Of a DNA stretch of 53,804 nucleotides, positions 25,219-33,979 are shown in pieces. How positions within the stretch are numbered: the first letter of the stretch is position 1; each line of letters opens with the position of its first letter. A program made the position numbers and the translations under genes. Below the pieces are notes generated by a model. The model saw nothing but the letters and a program-made list of their open reading frames with translations. It was not told the origin of the DNA and searched no databases. The DNA lies in NCBI RefSeq assembly GCF_013300725.1, contig NZ_JAAIMM010000025.1, forward strand, positions 1-53,804, in the 5' to 3' direction. Source of the stretch: Allocoprococcus comes (lineage in GTDB: Bacteria; Bacillota; Clostridia; Lachnospirales; Lachnospiraceae).

Positions 25219-25278
25219 ATTTCAAAGGAACTTCCTATGAAATAAAAGGCACATTCTTTTTCATCTGACAGGAAATTC
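25219..25278. repeat. TTCC-type intergenic repeat, deleted copy
   Basis: 25219-25256 matches 4521-4570 except for a 12-base gap in the left arm; the AAAGGAACTTCC part and its following ATGAAATAAAAGGCAC are identical. A partial ACAGGAAATTC from the other subtype follows at 25268-25278. Confidence 0.55.
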
Positions 25279-25343
25279 TTTTCAGAGGTAAAAAACATAT
25301 CTGTGTGAAAAAGTTCATAAGATAAAGCAGGAGGTGGCAGAGC

Positions 25344-25550
25344 ATGAAAAGAAGAGGATCGTGGCAGATAAACTTTATTGTCAGGGCTTTGACTGGAATG
25401 GGCAGTATTTTTCTGGTCAATCAATGGATGGACTATAGAAACATTCCTGTTTCTGTCGGACTAAATGTCCTGTCATTTTTTGTGTCCGGATGTCTTGGAA
25501 TTCCGGGAGTTGCCATGCTTTATGGCATTATGTTTTATCAGTTTATGTAG
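25344..25550 (+). CDS. BofA-like pro-sigma-K processing inhibitor
   Basis: 68 residues with two hydrophobic segments. The C-terminal part (VNQWMDYRNIPVSVGLNVL then SFFVSGCLGIPGVAMLYG) matches the BofA family pattern of a conserved Asn-x-L/V helix and a C-terminal GhlGhPGVh motif. In Bacillus, BofA sits in the outer forespore membrane and holds SpoIVFB inactive. In Clostridia lacking that checkpoint its role is less clear. AGGAGG lies 11 bases before the ATG. Confidence 0.78.
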   Translation: MKRRGSWQINFIVRALTGMGSIFLVNQWMDYRNIPVSVGLNVLSFFVSGCLGIPGVAMLYGIMFYQFM

Positions 25551-25586
25551 GTGTTGCGCAAAACGTTTTTTTCTGGTTTAAAGCTA

Positions 25587-25615
25587 TGGACAAAGGGAAA
25601 AGTGGCGCATATAAT
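25587..25615 (+). promoter_or_regulatory. Promoter of the tad operon
   Basis: TGGACA (25587-25592), a 17-base spacer, and TATAAT (25610-25615). It is the only convincing promoter before tadZ. Confidence 0.65.
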
Positions 25616-25695
25616 ACGTCTTACAAGAGAGGCAAAGCAATAAGTTAGAAAATCAAAAAATCAGTTTCGGCAGTATTTATATTCTGATAAATACT

Positions 25696-26796
25696 GTGTC
25701 AAAAAAGGAATGCAAACGTGTTCCGTCATATGCTATTCGGCATTTGATTCAAAGTTTGAAAGAAAAAGGGCGGATATGCCGGAAAGGAGCAGAGCAAAGA
25801 ATCGACAGAGAAATTTTAATTTGTGATCCAGAAGAAGAGTATGTCAGAAGACTTGCGGAGGCGCTGCTTTTGAAAAAAGAGGTGACAGCAGGAGTGCGAA
25901 TCTGTTCGTCGCCGGAAATGGTGCAGGAGTTACTGAAGATTGGTCTGATAAAGGTATTGTTGATCAGTGAGGATGTTCCATATGAAAAAAGAAAGCAGAT
26001 TTTTGCCGGGAAGAGAATTATTCTGACGAGACAGCATTGTGTGGATCTGGGAGAGGAGGAAACGGAGCTTCGGAAATATCAGCCGGTTGACGGACTGATG
26101 ACCGGGATTTTAAAAGGACTTCAGGAGGAGAAGTTTCCGGGATCGTGTGCGGATAACGGAAATGGAAGAATCCTTGGAGTGTATTCACCGGTTCACAGAA
26201 TTGGAAAGACAACGTTTTCACTGAAACTTGGGAAAGCACTGGCACAGTCAGAGGACGTGCTGTATCTGAATCTGGAAACCTATGCAGGCATGGGAGGATA
26301 TTTCCGGGATCAGGATGCTCCTGATCTGGCAAATGTTCTTTACTATGCAAAACAGGAAAGAGATGATATCGGGATACGGATTGCATCCATGGTAAAAAGA
26401 ATGGGTGATCTGGACTATATCCCGCCAATGAAAGTATGGACAGATCTTCGTGCTGTGCATACAGAGGAATGGAAAACTCTATTTGAAAGATTGATCAGCC
26501 AAAGTGTATACAGTGTGATCATTCTGGATATCGGAAATGGGATGGAGGATGTATTTCAGCTATTAAGGCTGTGTGACCAGATTCTCATGCCGTGTGCGGA
26601 GGATGTATATGCGATGGCAAAAATTGCGCAGTACCAGCATATGCTGAAGGTACTGCAGTATCAGGAGCTGGAGTCGCGTACCATGTATATCAATATGGGG
26701 AAAAATATGCGTCAGACAGTAAAAGAAACAGTTGAGTTATTAAAAGAAAGTACAGAAAAGAGGTTCTTCTATGCGGAGGGCAGAACAACTTCATGA
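25696..26796 (+). CDS. tadZ: TadZ/CpaE-like pilus-localisation ATPase
   Basis: 366 residues. The N-terminal receiver-like domain (REILICDPEEEYVRRLAEALL, about 34-130) and the C-terminal ParA/MinD-type ATPase (about 150-350) have the deviant P-loop GVYSPVHRIGKTTFS. SVIILDIGNG is a Walker B-like strand. TadZ/CpaE proteins place the Tad secretion machine in the cell. The start is uncertain. GTG 25696 abuts a perfect 9-bp hairpin (25672-25680 with 25687-25695) and lacks an SD. It overlaps tadA by 26 bases. Confidence 0.75.
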   Translation: MSKKECKRVPSYAIRHLIQSLKEKGRICRKGAEQRIDREILICDPEEEYVRRLAEALLLKKEVTAGVRICSSPEMVQELLKIGLIKVLLISEDVPYEKRKQIFAGKRIILTRQHCVDLGEEETELRKYQPVDGLMTGILKGLQEEKFPGSCADNGNGRILGVYSPVHRIGKTTFSLKLGKALAQSEDVLYLNLETYAGMGGYFRDQDAPDLANVLYYAKQERDDIGIRIASMVKRMGDLDYIPPMKVWTDLRAVHTEEWKTLFERLISQSVYSVIILDIGNGMEDVFQLLRLCDQILMPCAEDVYAMAKIAQYQHMLKVLQYQELESRTMYINMGKNMRQTVKETVELLKESTEKRFFYAEGRTTS

Positions 26797-27640
26797 AGAG
26801 ATTCTGGCGCAGATGGATCTGTCGAAGGAAGCAAGCGATGAAGAGCTGCTGGAACTGATCCACAGGATACTGGAAGAAAAATCGAAAGAAGAGTTCATTC
26901 CGCTTGGAGAAAAGGCAATTCTCGGGAGAGAGCTTTTTAACGCGTTCAGGAAGCTGGATATCTTGCAGGAGCTGATCGAGGATGAAGAGATTACGGAAAT
27001 CATGATCAATGGAACGCAGCCGATTTTCATCGAGCGTAACGGAAGGATTTATGAAACCGATAAAAAGTTTCTTTCAAGGGGAAAGCTTGAAGATGTGGTT
27101 CAGCAGATGGTAGCAGGCTGTAACAGGGTTGTCAATGAGGCAACACCGATCGTAGATGCGAGACTGGAGGATGGATCCAGAGTAAATGTTGTACTGCCAC
27201 CGGTTGCGCTCAATGGACCGATCGTCACGATCAGAAAGTTTCCGAAAAGCAGGATTACGATGGAGACGATGATCGACACAGGCTCTATCGGAAAAGAAGC
27301 GGCAGCAATGCTGATCCAGGCCGTGAAGGCAAAGTATAACATTTTTATCAGCGGAGGGACAGGATCAGGAAAGACAACTTTTCTGAATGTATTGTCGGAT
27401 TTTATTCCGAAAGAAGAACGTATTATTACCATTGAGGACAGCGCGGAACTGCAGATCACAGGGATTCCCAATCTGGTGCGGCTTGAAGCACGGAATGCAA
27501 ATGTAGAAGGAACAGGGGAGATCAATATCCGTGATCTGATCAGGACAGCGCTCCGGATGCGACCAGAGAGGATTATTGTCGGTGAAGTCAGAGGAGAAGA
27601 AGCACTGGATATGTTACAGGCTTTTATATGTACTATATAA
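26771..27640 (+). pseudogene. tadA: TadA/CpaF secretion ATPase, 5' fragment (interrupted by element 1)
   Basis: 289 codons, of which the first 284 belong to the ATPase. It powers Flp pilus assembly. Visible are the N-terminal all-alpha domain, Walker A GGTGSGKTT from residue 195, the Asp box IITIEDSAELQI, and the Walker B region RPERIIVGEVRGEEALDMLQA. At 27621 the reading runs into foreign sequence (FICTI, stop). The missing C-terminal part (AINTGHDGSISTGHANSP and onward) is found intact at 47196. The His box and the C-terminal subdomain are therefore absent from this fragment, so it is not expected to work unless the element excises. Confidence 0.92.
27603..27640 (+). other. Left attachment junction (attL) of element 1
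   Basis: The tadA sequence ends ...TTACAGGC and the element begins TTTTATATGTACT. The crossover GC is at 27620-27621. The matching right junction is at 47196-47197. The element-side arm read inward is TTTTATATGTACT; the right-end arm read inward is CTTTATATGGACT, so 11 of 13 positions match. Confidence 0.8.
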
Positions 27641-27705
27641 TAATTATATATATAACGTATATAAGGATGGAAAATATAGATTAGAGGGAGAGACATAGGA
27701 ACGAT

Positions 27706-28014
27706 ATGAACATTAAGTATAGGTTATTGTGTAAAAGGTTAATAGAGGAAAGGAAGAGAGTAGGTGTCATTCAATATTATAATGTACTGTTCATAATGGA
27801 GTTAGTGTCAGATAAAGACATATGGTCTTTAGAACAGTGGGTGAATGGTATAAATAACATATATATGAAAGATATACATAATTGGTGTAGAATACATTTT
27901 GTTAAATATCACACTGTATTTGTTTACAGGAAAGAGTATCCGGTAAAAGCAAATATTTGGAATGGGTATTCATATATAAGGTGGCGGATGGAGCGGATGA
28001 TGAATTTGGGATAA
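27706..28014 (+). CDS. Left-end small protein, family shared by elements 1 and 2
   Basis: 102 residues, basic, mostly helical, with no recognised domain. It aligns with the protein at 49793-50074. Shared landmarks are QYYNVLF / RYYNVLF, DIHNWCRIH / QIQDWCHCH, FVYRKEYPVKANIWNGYSY / FTYRKDFSFRVNLWNLYSY and a closing R..ER. In both elements it is the first gene inside the left end and points away from the tad promoter, so host operon transcripts could reach it. The start ATG 27706 has GAGGGAGAG about 15 bases upstream. A role as recombination directionality factor or regulator is only a guess. Confidence 0.65.
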   Translation: MNIKYRLLCKRLIEERKRVGVIQYYNVLFIMELVSDKDIWSLEQWVNGINNIYMKDIHNWCRIHFVKYHTVFVYRKEYPVKANIWNGYSYIRWRMERMMNLG

Positions 28015-28100
28015 GATAAAATAGTGATTGCATGTAAGAGAGCCTTAAAGCAGGGTGTTCTTTTGAAAGTATGGATAGAATAAAGGCTGAAGGCTCTGCG

Positions 28101-29015
28101 CTATTCGTTTGGCAGAGCCTGAGTATTCTCCTGATCCGTAGAAAATAAATCTAACTGACCTTCTGGAGTGGAACTTTGACCGGATTCATCTTCAGTTGAT
28201 GGTTCTCTTTTTTTGGGTGTTTTATGAGTGTATAATTTCTCAAAAGGAAGTGAATACTTGGATTTTTTATTGTATTCTAGTAAAAGAGCTTCTGCGAATC
28301 CTAATGAACCGGCACGACGTTCTCTGGCAGTACGACTGATTTCTCTGACAGAGACACGCCCAACTTTTTCTTTAAAGGTGTCATCTTTCATTGTTTCTCC
28401 ATAAGCATTATCCAGACGGGCAATAGCATTAAGCATATTGGAACTAAAGGACATAGGCGCACCTTCCCATGTGGCAACACAAAGGCGTAAAACACGATCA
28501 AGAGTGTGAAAACCATATTTTTCATAGATATTAATTAAAGTGGATACAGCACATATACCTCCGGGGCGAGAGGAAGAAGTAATAGTGAGATCATATGATT
28601 CAACAAGGTCACGAATAATAAGTTCTCTATCATTACCAGCTTCAATATTAGCCATGAATATTTCATAAGGTAATAACGATTTGACATATTTCATCTGATT
28701 TGCAAAAATATCTGCTTCTTGGGTGTAAACAAGATCATCATAAACCATACACCAGACAGGAGTTTCTCTTGATCCAGAGACGAGAGCAACAATCTCTATA
28801 GTGTGTTGTCCGTTGAACACATAATTTATCCCATCACGTCTACTTACTTTTACAGGGTTTATCTGATAAAGGTCAAAATTAGCTGCAGCACGCTGAACGT
28901 GTTTGATGGAAAGATTACGTTGATAATCTTGATTTGAACATAAATTTTTAATAGGTATTTGCTCAAAATGCACTTGGGGAACAAACTTTTGTAAATCTTC
29001 GGTATTTCCATCCAT
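28101..29015 (-). CDS. ParB-like protein (ParB/Srx fold, N-terminal)
   Basis: 304 residues. The N-terminal domain (about 15-85: VHFEQIPIKNLCSNQDYQR, DLYQINPVKVSRRDGINYVF, NGQHTIEIVAL) has the ParB/sulfiredoxin layout with a GQHxxE version of the GxxR box. The middle is helical and the tail (about 255-304) is polar and low-complexity. It is the last gene of the recombinase operon, 2 bases after its upstream neighbour. It could bind or process element DNA. Nothing else tells a substrate. Confidence 0.6.
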   Translation of the reverse strand: MDGNTEDLQKFVPQVHFEQIPIKNLCSNQDYQRNLSIKHVQRAAANFDLYQINPVKVSRRDGINYVFNGQHTIEIVALVSGSRETPVWCMVYDDLVYTQEADIFANQMKYVKSLLPYEIFMANIEAGNDRELIIRDLVESYDLTITSSSRPGGICAVSTLINIYEKYGFHTLDRVLRLCVATWEGAPMSFSSNMLNAIARLDNAYGETMKDDTFKEKVGRVSVREISRTARERRAGSLGFAEALLLEYNKKSKYSLPFEKLYTHKTPKKREPSTEDESGQSSTPEGQLDLFSTDQENTQALPNE

Positions 29016-29017
29016 AA

Positions 29018-29944
29018 TTATATTTCCTCCAATTTTTTTAAAATATTATTTGTGGTTGATATTAGGCACATAAGCTGATATTTAAGCTTATATTTTGCTG
29101 TATCAGATGCAATTTTAAAATCTGAAACTTTTAATACCCTTTCGATAGAACTGTTCCACGAGGGAATCGTCAATGTAAGACTTGCAATTTCCGCATCTGG
29201 ATCAAATTGTGGCAGGTTGCGTATTGAAGGAATAGAAACGGAAGATTCTTTCCTTAACATCGGTTTGGCGTAATTATTCCATAGTAATTCCCTTTTCATA
29301 TCATGATAACTGAGATGTTCTATCTTTTCGGCAAGAAGGTAGTTATTTAGGCTTAAAAGCTGCTCTTTTGATAATCCTGAAAGCTCAATAATATTAGCTT
29401 GGGAAATCCAGAGCTGACCAGAACGAACTCGTTTGACAAAATCGGGAACTTTTTCATCAATTATATCTAGTGCACTACTGTAAGCAGAATATTTGTAAAC
29501 GGTAGCCATTGCTACATTACATTCTTCGGATATTTTTTTCGCTGCGATGCTTGCACCGGAAATATGAGATTTATTCGTAGATGAAAGTTGTCTTGAAACT
29601 AAAATTTTTTCAGCATCATATTTTTTCCCAATCAGGTATTTTTTATTGATATTGGTTAAATCCTCTCGTTTAAGTTGGTCAGTACATATCCATGAAATTA
29701 CATCTTCTTTACTGGAAAAATGGAGTCTTTTTATTCGGAAAGGAATACTGTGTTTACGAAATAATTCATACGCTTCTATACCATTAATGACAATACCATT
29801 CCATGTGCAGATTGGGGTGTGATAGGAATGACATAATATCTGTTGTTCAAGTTGTTTATAATCTTTTTCACTGAGATATTGATACAAATTGGTGAATTCT
29901 AGTTTTGTTTTTAATGTATATATACTATAATTGCGCATACTCAT
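29018..29944 (-). CDS. Second ParB-like protein with helix-turn-helix region
   Basis: 308 residues. The N-terminal ParB-like core (ICTWNGIVINGIEAYELFRK) is followed by the family-typical linker SKEDVISWICTDQLKREDLT and NINKKYLIGKKYDAEK, as in phage and plasmid ParB-like proteins. A helix-turn-helix follows at about 130-160 (GASIAAKKISEECNVAMATVYKYSAY). A C-terminal helical region closes the protein. It overlaps the preceding gene by 20 bases, so it is translationally coupled in the recombinase operon. Confidence 0.6.
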   Translation of the reverse strand: MSMRNYSIYTLKTKLEFTNLYQYLSEKDYKQLEQQILCHSYHTPICTWNGIVINGIEAYELFRKHSIPFRIKRLHFSSKEDVISWICTDQLKREDLTNINKKYLIGKKYDAEKILVSRQLSSTNKSHISGASIAAKKISEECNVAMATVYKYSAYSSALDIIDEKVPDFVKRVRSGQLWISQANIIELSGLSKEQLLSLNNYLLAEKIEHLSYHDMKRELLWNNYAKPMLRKESSVSIPSIRNLPQFDPDAEIASLTLTIPSWNSSIERVLKVSDFKIASDTAKYKLKYQLMCLISTTNNILKKLEEI

Positions 29945-30341
29945 CTCCCATTATTTCTGATTTGAATTCTGTTTGTGGCAGTTTTGTGATGATGTTATCC
30001 ATGGAAAATAGAGCTATTTTCTTATCTGGGTAAATATTGCCTTCTAAACGAAAAATGTTAAATTTCTCCCAAGAAAGGTTAAGCTGGGAAAGTGAATATA
30101 GTAATTCTCGGCTGTACAATTCATAACTGTTACCATTGATGACAAAATAATCCTTAACTTTATGTGCCAATTTATCCTCTGCACAACTAGCCTTTATACC
30201 TATCATTTTTTGATCAGGATTAACAAGAAGTTGAATATATTCTGGGTTACCAATTTGACGGAGTGTATTGCGGTGGATTCGTATACGATTCTTTTTAAAG
30301 TCAATACATATTAGTGGATGGGAAGAGTGTTTGTTGTTCAT
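29925..30341 (-). CDS. Short stand-alone copy of the recombinase C-terminal domain
   Basis: 138 residues from ATG 30341, which has GAGGA 8 bases upstream. A GTG at 30356 is an alternative. The core KNRIRIHRNTLRQIGNPEYI followed by QLLVNPDQKMIGIKASCAED parallels the recombinase tail (KQISFNKDAIRKFPNIKFVE, LLIHPSSKLLAIRPCSSE). It is shorter than the 262-residue copy and has lost the RPC cysteine signature (KASC instead). Function unknown. It is co-translated with its neighbours, overlapping both. Confidence 0.6.
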   Translation of the reverse strand: MNNKHSSHPLICIDFKKNRIRIHRNTLRQIGNPEYIQLLVNPDQKMIGIKASCAEDKLAHKVKDYFVINGNSYELYSRELLYSLSQLNLSWEKFNIFRLEGNIYPDKKIALFSMDNIITKLPQTEFKSEIMGDEYAQL

Positions 30342-31089
30342 AGGATTTTTCCTCACTTTCTGTTGTTGATGGTTCTTTTGCTTTTTCTATGGATTTATCA
30401 GTTGCCTTCTTCTTTTCTTGTATGTCAAATACTGCGTAGCCTTCAAATATATTGACTTGCATTGATTTTTGATGTTCTTCCACTGGAATACCGAACTGAT
30501 TCTTCCATTCTTCAGGATAAGAAGGTGTCCTAGCAGTGGTTACAGTTCCATTGTCTTTTAGTGTACGAGGAAATATTTCAGGTGAAGTTAAATCGAAAAT
30601 GAACAGTATTTCATTGCCAGAACGAATTAGTTTGCCGAGAATCTTGTACCGATAATTAGGATTCCAGTCCATGAGAGATATCACTTTAGCAAAGAAAATT
30701 CGACAGGTGATTTGTTTTGGCGAACGCTTTTTTCCAGAGGAACACCAACGAAAAGAGTCTTTTTCTTCTTCTCGACAGGGACGGACAGCCAGTTTTTTTT
30801 CAATGGGATTGACTAATATTTGCACATATTCGACATCGGGTAGTTTTTTTATGCAGGCGGTATTTACAGATACCTTGTAGTTATTAAACGTAAACGAAGG
30901 TTCGTAAATATGAGCGAAGAATTCGCCACGTACAACTTGATAACCGTCATAGCTGAAAGAATCATCGTCAATGACTTCCATTTGATTTGAGGGGCTGGGT
31001 GCGACTGTTATTGGCATAGGTGTGTTGATTTTCATCATATCAGAAGGTTCTGTAGTCATATTCCATTGATTTATAGGTTGCTCGCTCAT
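30301..31089 (-). CDS. Stand-alone copy of the recombinase C-terminal domain
   Basis: 262 residues. Residues 45-205 align with residues 393-565 of the serine recombinase just upstream. Shared landmarks are YQVVRGEFF / YEVARGQFF, KKLPDVEYVQILVNPIEKKL / RKFPNIKFVELLIHPSSKLL, AVRPC / AIRPC, RYKILG / KYRILG, LFIFDL / LIFNMD, and YPEEWKNQFG / YPADWMNSFG. The N-terminal 40 residues and C-terminal 55 are polar and disordered-looking. The gene starts inside the recombinase stop (4-base ATGA overlap). It could be an accessory that binds the recombinase or its sites. Confidence 0.7.
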   Translation of the reverse strand: MSEQPINQWNMTTEPSDMMKINTPMPITVAPSPSNQMEVIDDDSFSYDGYQVVRGEFFAHIYEPSFTFNNYKVSVNTACIKKLPDVEYVQILVNPIEKKLAVRPCREEEKDSFRWCSSGKKRSPKQITCRIFFAKVISLMDWNPNYRYKILGKLIRSGNEILFIFDLTSPEIFPRTLKDNGTVTTARTPSYPEEWKNQFGIPVEEHQKSMQVNIFEGYAVFDIQEKKKATDKSIEKAKEPSTTESEEKSYEQQTLFPSTNMY

Positions 31090-32951
31090 TGGGTGTCTCC
31101 TTTAATTTCTGTAATAATATTCTTTATATTTTGTATAATGGTTTCTTTGGGAGTGGTTTGTAGCTCGGGTTCTTTATAAGGTTTACTTTCTGAAGCAGTC
31201 TGCCAGTTTTTGTCCGCTGTAAATTCTGTTAATTCTGGCGCTTGAGACTGAGTATAGTAATTATTACCGAAGCTATTCATCCAGTCGGCAGGATAAGCTA
31301 ACACACTCTTAGAATCAGATATTGTATCAGGCGTGTTATTGTTGAGGGCGGATACGTCGTTGGTATTTGTCGGTATTCGTATTTCTGTATCGTCCATGTT
31401 GAAAATAAGGACATTTTCATTGTCTTTTTGGTGGGCAACTCCTAATATTCTATATTTGCATTTTTTGTCCCATTTAAATATCTCGTATAATGTTGGCAAA
31501 AATGCAGCGCCGGAAATTGGTTTTGGAATAAGTTGACCATCTTTGAGACGTGACCACTGCACTTTATTTTTTGTTTCAGAGGAACATGGTCGGATAGCAA
31601 GTAGTTTTGAGCTTGGGTGTATTAGCAGTTCGACAAATTTTATGTTTGGAAATTTCCGTATAGCATCTTTGTTAAAAGAGATCTGTTTATATGAAAAAGA
31701 AACAGAAATCCGACCAACAGAGGAGAAAAATTGTCCTCTGGCAACTTCATAGTCTCTTAAATCGAAGGAACCGGCGGAAGCAGTAATTGTATCAGGTACA
31801 TTCATATTTGCCGGTTTAAGGACGCTTTGAGATGCTTCAAAGTAGTCTCTGGCTTTAAATCCAGACCATCTTGGATTAATGCTTATAAATCCACTTAGAG
31901 AGCCTTCTTGTATCACATGTAATTCTGGTAAAATCTCTTTATTTCCATATTTCGCATTTGTAATTAATTTTTGAACAGCTATGAAATCATCTCGGGAGAT
32001 AATAGCTTCGTGATGTCCGACTTTTCTGTATTGATTACGGTCTTGATTGTTTTTCCTTGATTTATGGTCAAGATAATTTGGAGTCCATGTTTTTCTCGCC
32101 AGAACATCCCCACAATGGCGTTCATTTTGAAGGATTTGTAGTATGGTACTGGATGACCAGACATCATTATTCTTTTTTGTTTTACAACCGAGTTCTGTCA
32201 AAGAATCAGCAATTTGTTGAGTACTGCTTCCATTCAGATACATATAAAAAATAAGCTGCACAATTTTAGCTTCATGTGGATTGATTACAAGATCTCCATT
32301 TTCGTCTTGGTCATATCCGAGCAGAGGAGGTGTAAGGAATATTCCCCGACGAAAACGCATTTCAATGGAAGAATTCATAATTTCACTTTTGGTATGACTT
32401 TCTTCCTGCGCAAGTGTTGACATGAATGACAGAATCATTTCGCTTTTGGGATCAAGAGTATTTAAATGCTCTGTTTCAAAAAATACACCGACGGGTGGAC
32501 GGAGTGAAGAAAGCTCTCGTACATATCGGATACAGTCAACAACGTTTCTTGCAAATCGGGATACACTTTTTGTTATGATTAAATCAATTTTTCCGGCTTC
32601 ACAATCTTCAATCATTTTTTTGAATGCATCTCTATGTTGAAGCGAAGTGCCGGAAATGCCTTCGTCGGCATATATTTCTACAAGCATCCAATTCGGATTT
32701 TTATTTACTACATCCTGATAATGATTTTTCTGCAATTCATATGAGGATGTTTGGCGTGGATCATCCGTAGATACCCTTGCATATACAGCTACTCGTAGTT
32801 TTTTTTCTGTTTTAAAAATATCCTCTGGTGGAAGTGCCGGAATTACTTCCAGTTCTTCTGGATCAATACCTTTGTATCTTTGCCGGATTCTGGCTTTCTG
32901 TTCATCAATATTACTGCTTTGTTCTTCACTTTCTTTCATCAATAGCGACAT
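31086..32951 (-). CDS. Large serine recombinase with an unusual C-terminal domain
   Basis: 621 residues. The resolvase domain (about 52-205) has catalytic Ser61 in YARVSTDD, then DEGISGTSLQHRDAF and TKSVSRFARN. The 'recombinase' DNA-binding domain follows (about 208-330: LLGYDQDENGDLVINPHEAK). There is no obvious CxxC zinc ribbon or long coiled coil. Residues 393-565 instead form a separate domain that also occurs as two free proteins downstream. The start may be ATG 32939, which has better SD spacing than ATG 32951. It heads a five-gene leftward operon and is the best candidate for integrating and excising element 1. Confidence 0.88.
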   Translation of the reverse strand: MSLLMKESEEQSSNIDEQKARIRQRYKGIDPEELEVIPALPPEDIFKTEKKLRVAVYARVSTDDPRQTSSYELQKNHYQDVVNKNPNWMLVEIYADEGISGTSLQHRDAFKKMIEDCEAGKIDLIITKSVSRFARNVVDCIRYVRELSSLRPPVGVFFETEHLNTLDPKSEMILSFMSTLAQEESHTKSEIMNSSIEMRFRRGIFLTPPLLGYDQDENGDLVINPHEAKIVQLIFYMYLNGSSTQQIADSLTELGCKTKKNNDVWSSSTILQILQNERHCGDVLARKTWTPNYLDHKSRKNNQDRNQYRKVGHHEAIISRDDFIAVQKLITNAKYGNKEILPELHVIQEGSLSGFISINPRWSGFKARDYFEASQSVLKPANMNVPDTITASAGSFDLRDYEVARGQFFSSVGRISVSFSYKQISFNKDAIRKFPNIKFVELLIHPSSKLLAIRPCSSETKNKVQWSRLKDGQLIPKPISGAAFLPTLYEIFKWDKKCKYRILGVAHQKDNENVLIFNMDDTEIRIPTNTNDVSALNNNTPDTISDSKSVLAYPADWMNSFGNNYYTQSQAPELTEFTADKNWQTASESKPYKEPELQTTPKETIIQNIKNIITEIKGDTQ

Positions 32952-32956
32952 CCTTT

Positions 32957-32973
32957 ATAGTTGATATAACTAT
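32957..32973. promoter_or_regulatory. Inverted repeat before the recombinase operon
   Basis: ATAGTT-GATAT-AACTAT lies directly upstream of the recombinase start, between it and the preceding terminator. It is a likely operator, perhaps for one of the XRE proteins. Confidence 0.4.
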
Positions 32974-32991
32974 CATAGAATTTTTGGATTG

Positions 32992-33037
32992 AAAAAGACA
33001 TAAACCATCGGTTAAGTGATTAACGGATGGTTTATGT
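32992..33037 (-). terminator. Terminator of the XRE gene, insulating the recombinase operon
   Basis: Arms 32998-33015 and 33020-33037 form an 18-bp stem (ACATAAACC...GGTTTATGT) with one mismatch. On the minus strand it is followed by CTTTTT. Confidence 0.8.
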
Positions 33038-33068
33038 AGAAATAGATATTTGATTGTTATTGAATGAT

Positions 33069-33458
33069 TTAATAATCATTCAGGTTATCAGCATCGTAAT
33101 TGTGTTTTGAGGATAGATGCCAATCATTGATTCGTAAAATGTTTTTTATGGCTGAAAGAACCTCGAATATGTAACGTTTTTCAGTGCTGGTACAATCTGC
33201 CATTAATAAATCAATGTCAGTTTGATATTCAGTAGGATTGTATAACAAGTTCCCATAGAGTAATTCATCAATAGTAATTTCAAGTGCGTTGCTAATTTTG
33301 ATTAAAGATTCTAAACTGGGTTTACGCTTGGCATTTTCTATATAGCTTATATAAACAGTAGAAAGATCAGCAATTTCAGCCAGCTCCTCGGCAGATAATC
33401 CTCGTTGTTTGCGGGTTTCTCTTATACGTTTGCCTATAAGTGCATAATTTATTTCCAT
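33069..33458 (-). CDS. XRE-family transcriptional regulator
   Basis: 129 residues. The HTH_3 domain (about 8-62: IGKRIRETRKQRGLSAEELAEI then ADLSTVYISYIENAKRKPSL) is followed by a C-terminal helical segment with no named fold. It has AAGGAGGTGAGG directly before ATG. It is divergent from the rightward R-M region and probably controls itself and nearby promoters through the TTGTGTTGTAG-like inverted sequences near 33495-33530. Confidence 0.8.
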   Translation of the reverse strand: MEINYALIGKRIRETRKQRGLSAEELAEIADLSTVYISYIENAKRKPSLESLIKISNALEITIDELLYGNLLYNPTEYQTDIDLLMADCTSTEKRYIFEVLSAIKNILRINDWHLSSKHNYDADNLNDY

Positions 33459-33683
33459 GTCCTCACCTCCTTTCCATCACAACTTGACTTTTTTGTGTTG
33501 TAGATAGAAAAAATGGTGAGCTACACAACAGCAATTGGTTGTATAAAGAGAAGTATATCATATGTATATAGCAAAAAGAAGATTGTCGATTGATGGGAGA
33601 AAAAGGCGATGAGTTGTAATTGAACAACAGTGAAAAAAGGGTTATCATTTATGTATTAAAAATTATGTCTGGGAGGAAAATAC

Positions 33684-33899
33684 ATGGCAGATAAAGAGGA
33701 AATCAAAACACTGGAGGATTAGAGGAAAAAGGAAGAATACTGCGGGGAGTACAAAGAAAAATTCCGGCAGATGTGCCAAGAAAATAAAATGATAAAGGGT
33801 TCGACAGTGTTGAAACTATATGATAAAATTGAAGAAATACAAAGAGAATATGAGCATTTAGATAATAAGCTGACATTAATGGAATACAACTTTATATAG
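33684..33899 (+). pseudogene. Small gene with in-frame TAG at codon 13
   Basis: ATG 33684 has a good GGGAGG upstream and reads MADKEEIKTLED, then TAG, then continues in frame for 58 codons (RKKEEYCGEYKEKFRQMC to MEYNFI) before a proper stop at 33897-33899. The downstream part is helical and charged like the other small element proteins. The amber codon suggests a decayed gene. Re-initiation within it is possible. Confidence 0.5.
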
Positions 33900-33979
33900 T
33901 TCTATTTTTTTTGTTTTAATACTACTGTTTCCCTTAGTAAATACTTGTAAGATACATCTCTAATATTTTTTCGGATTTC

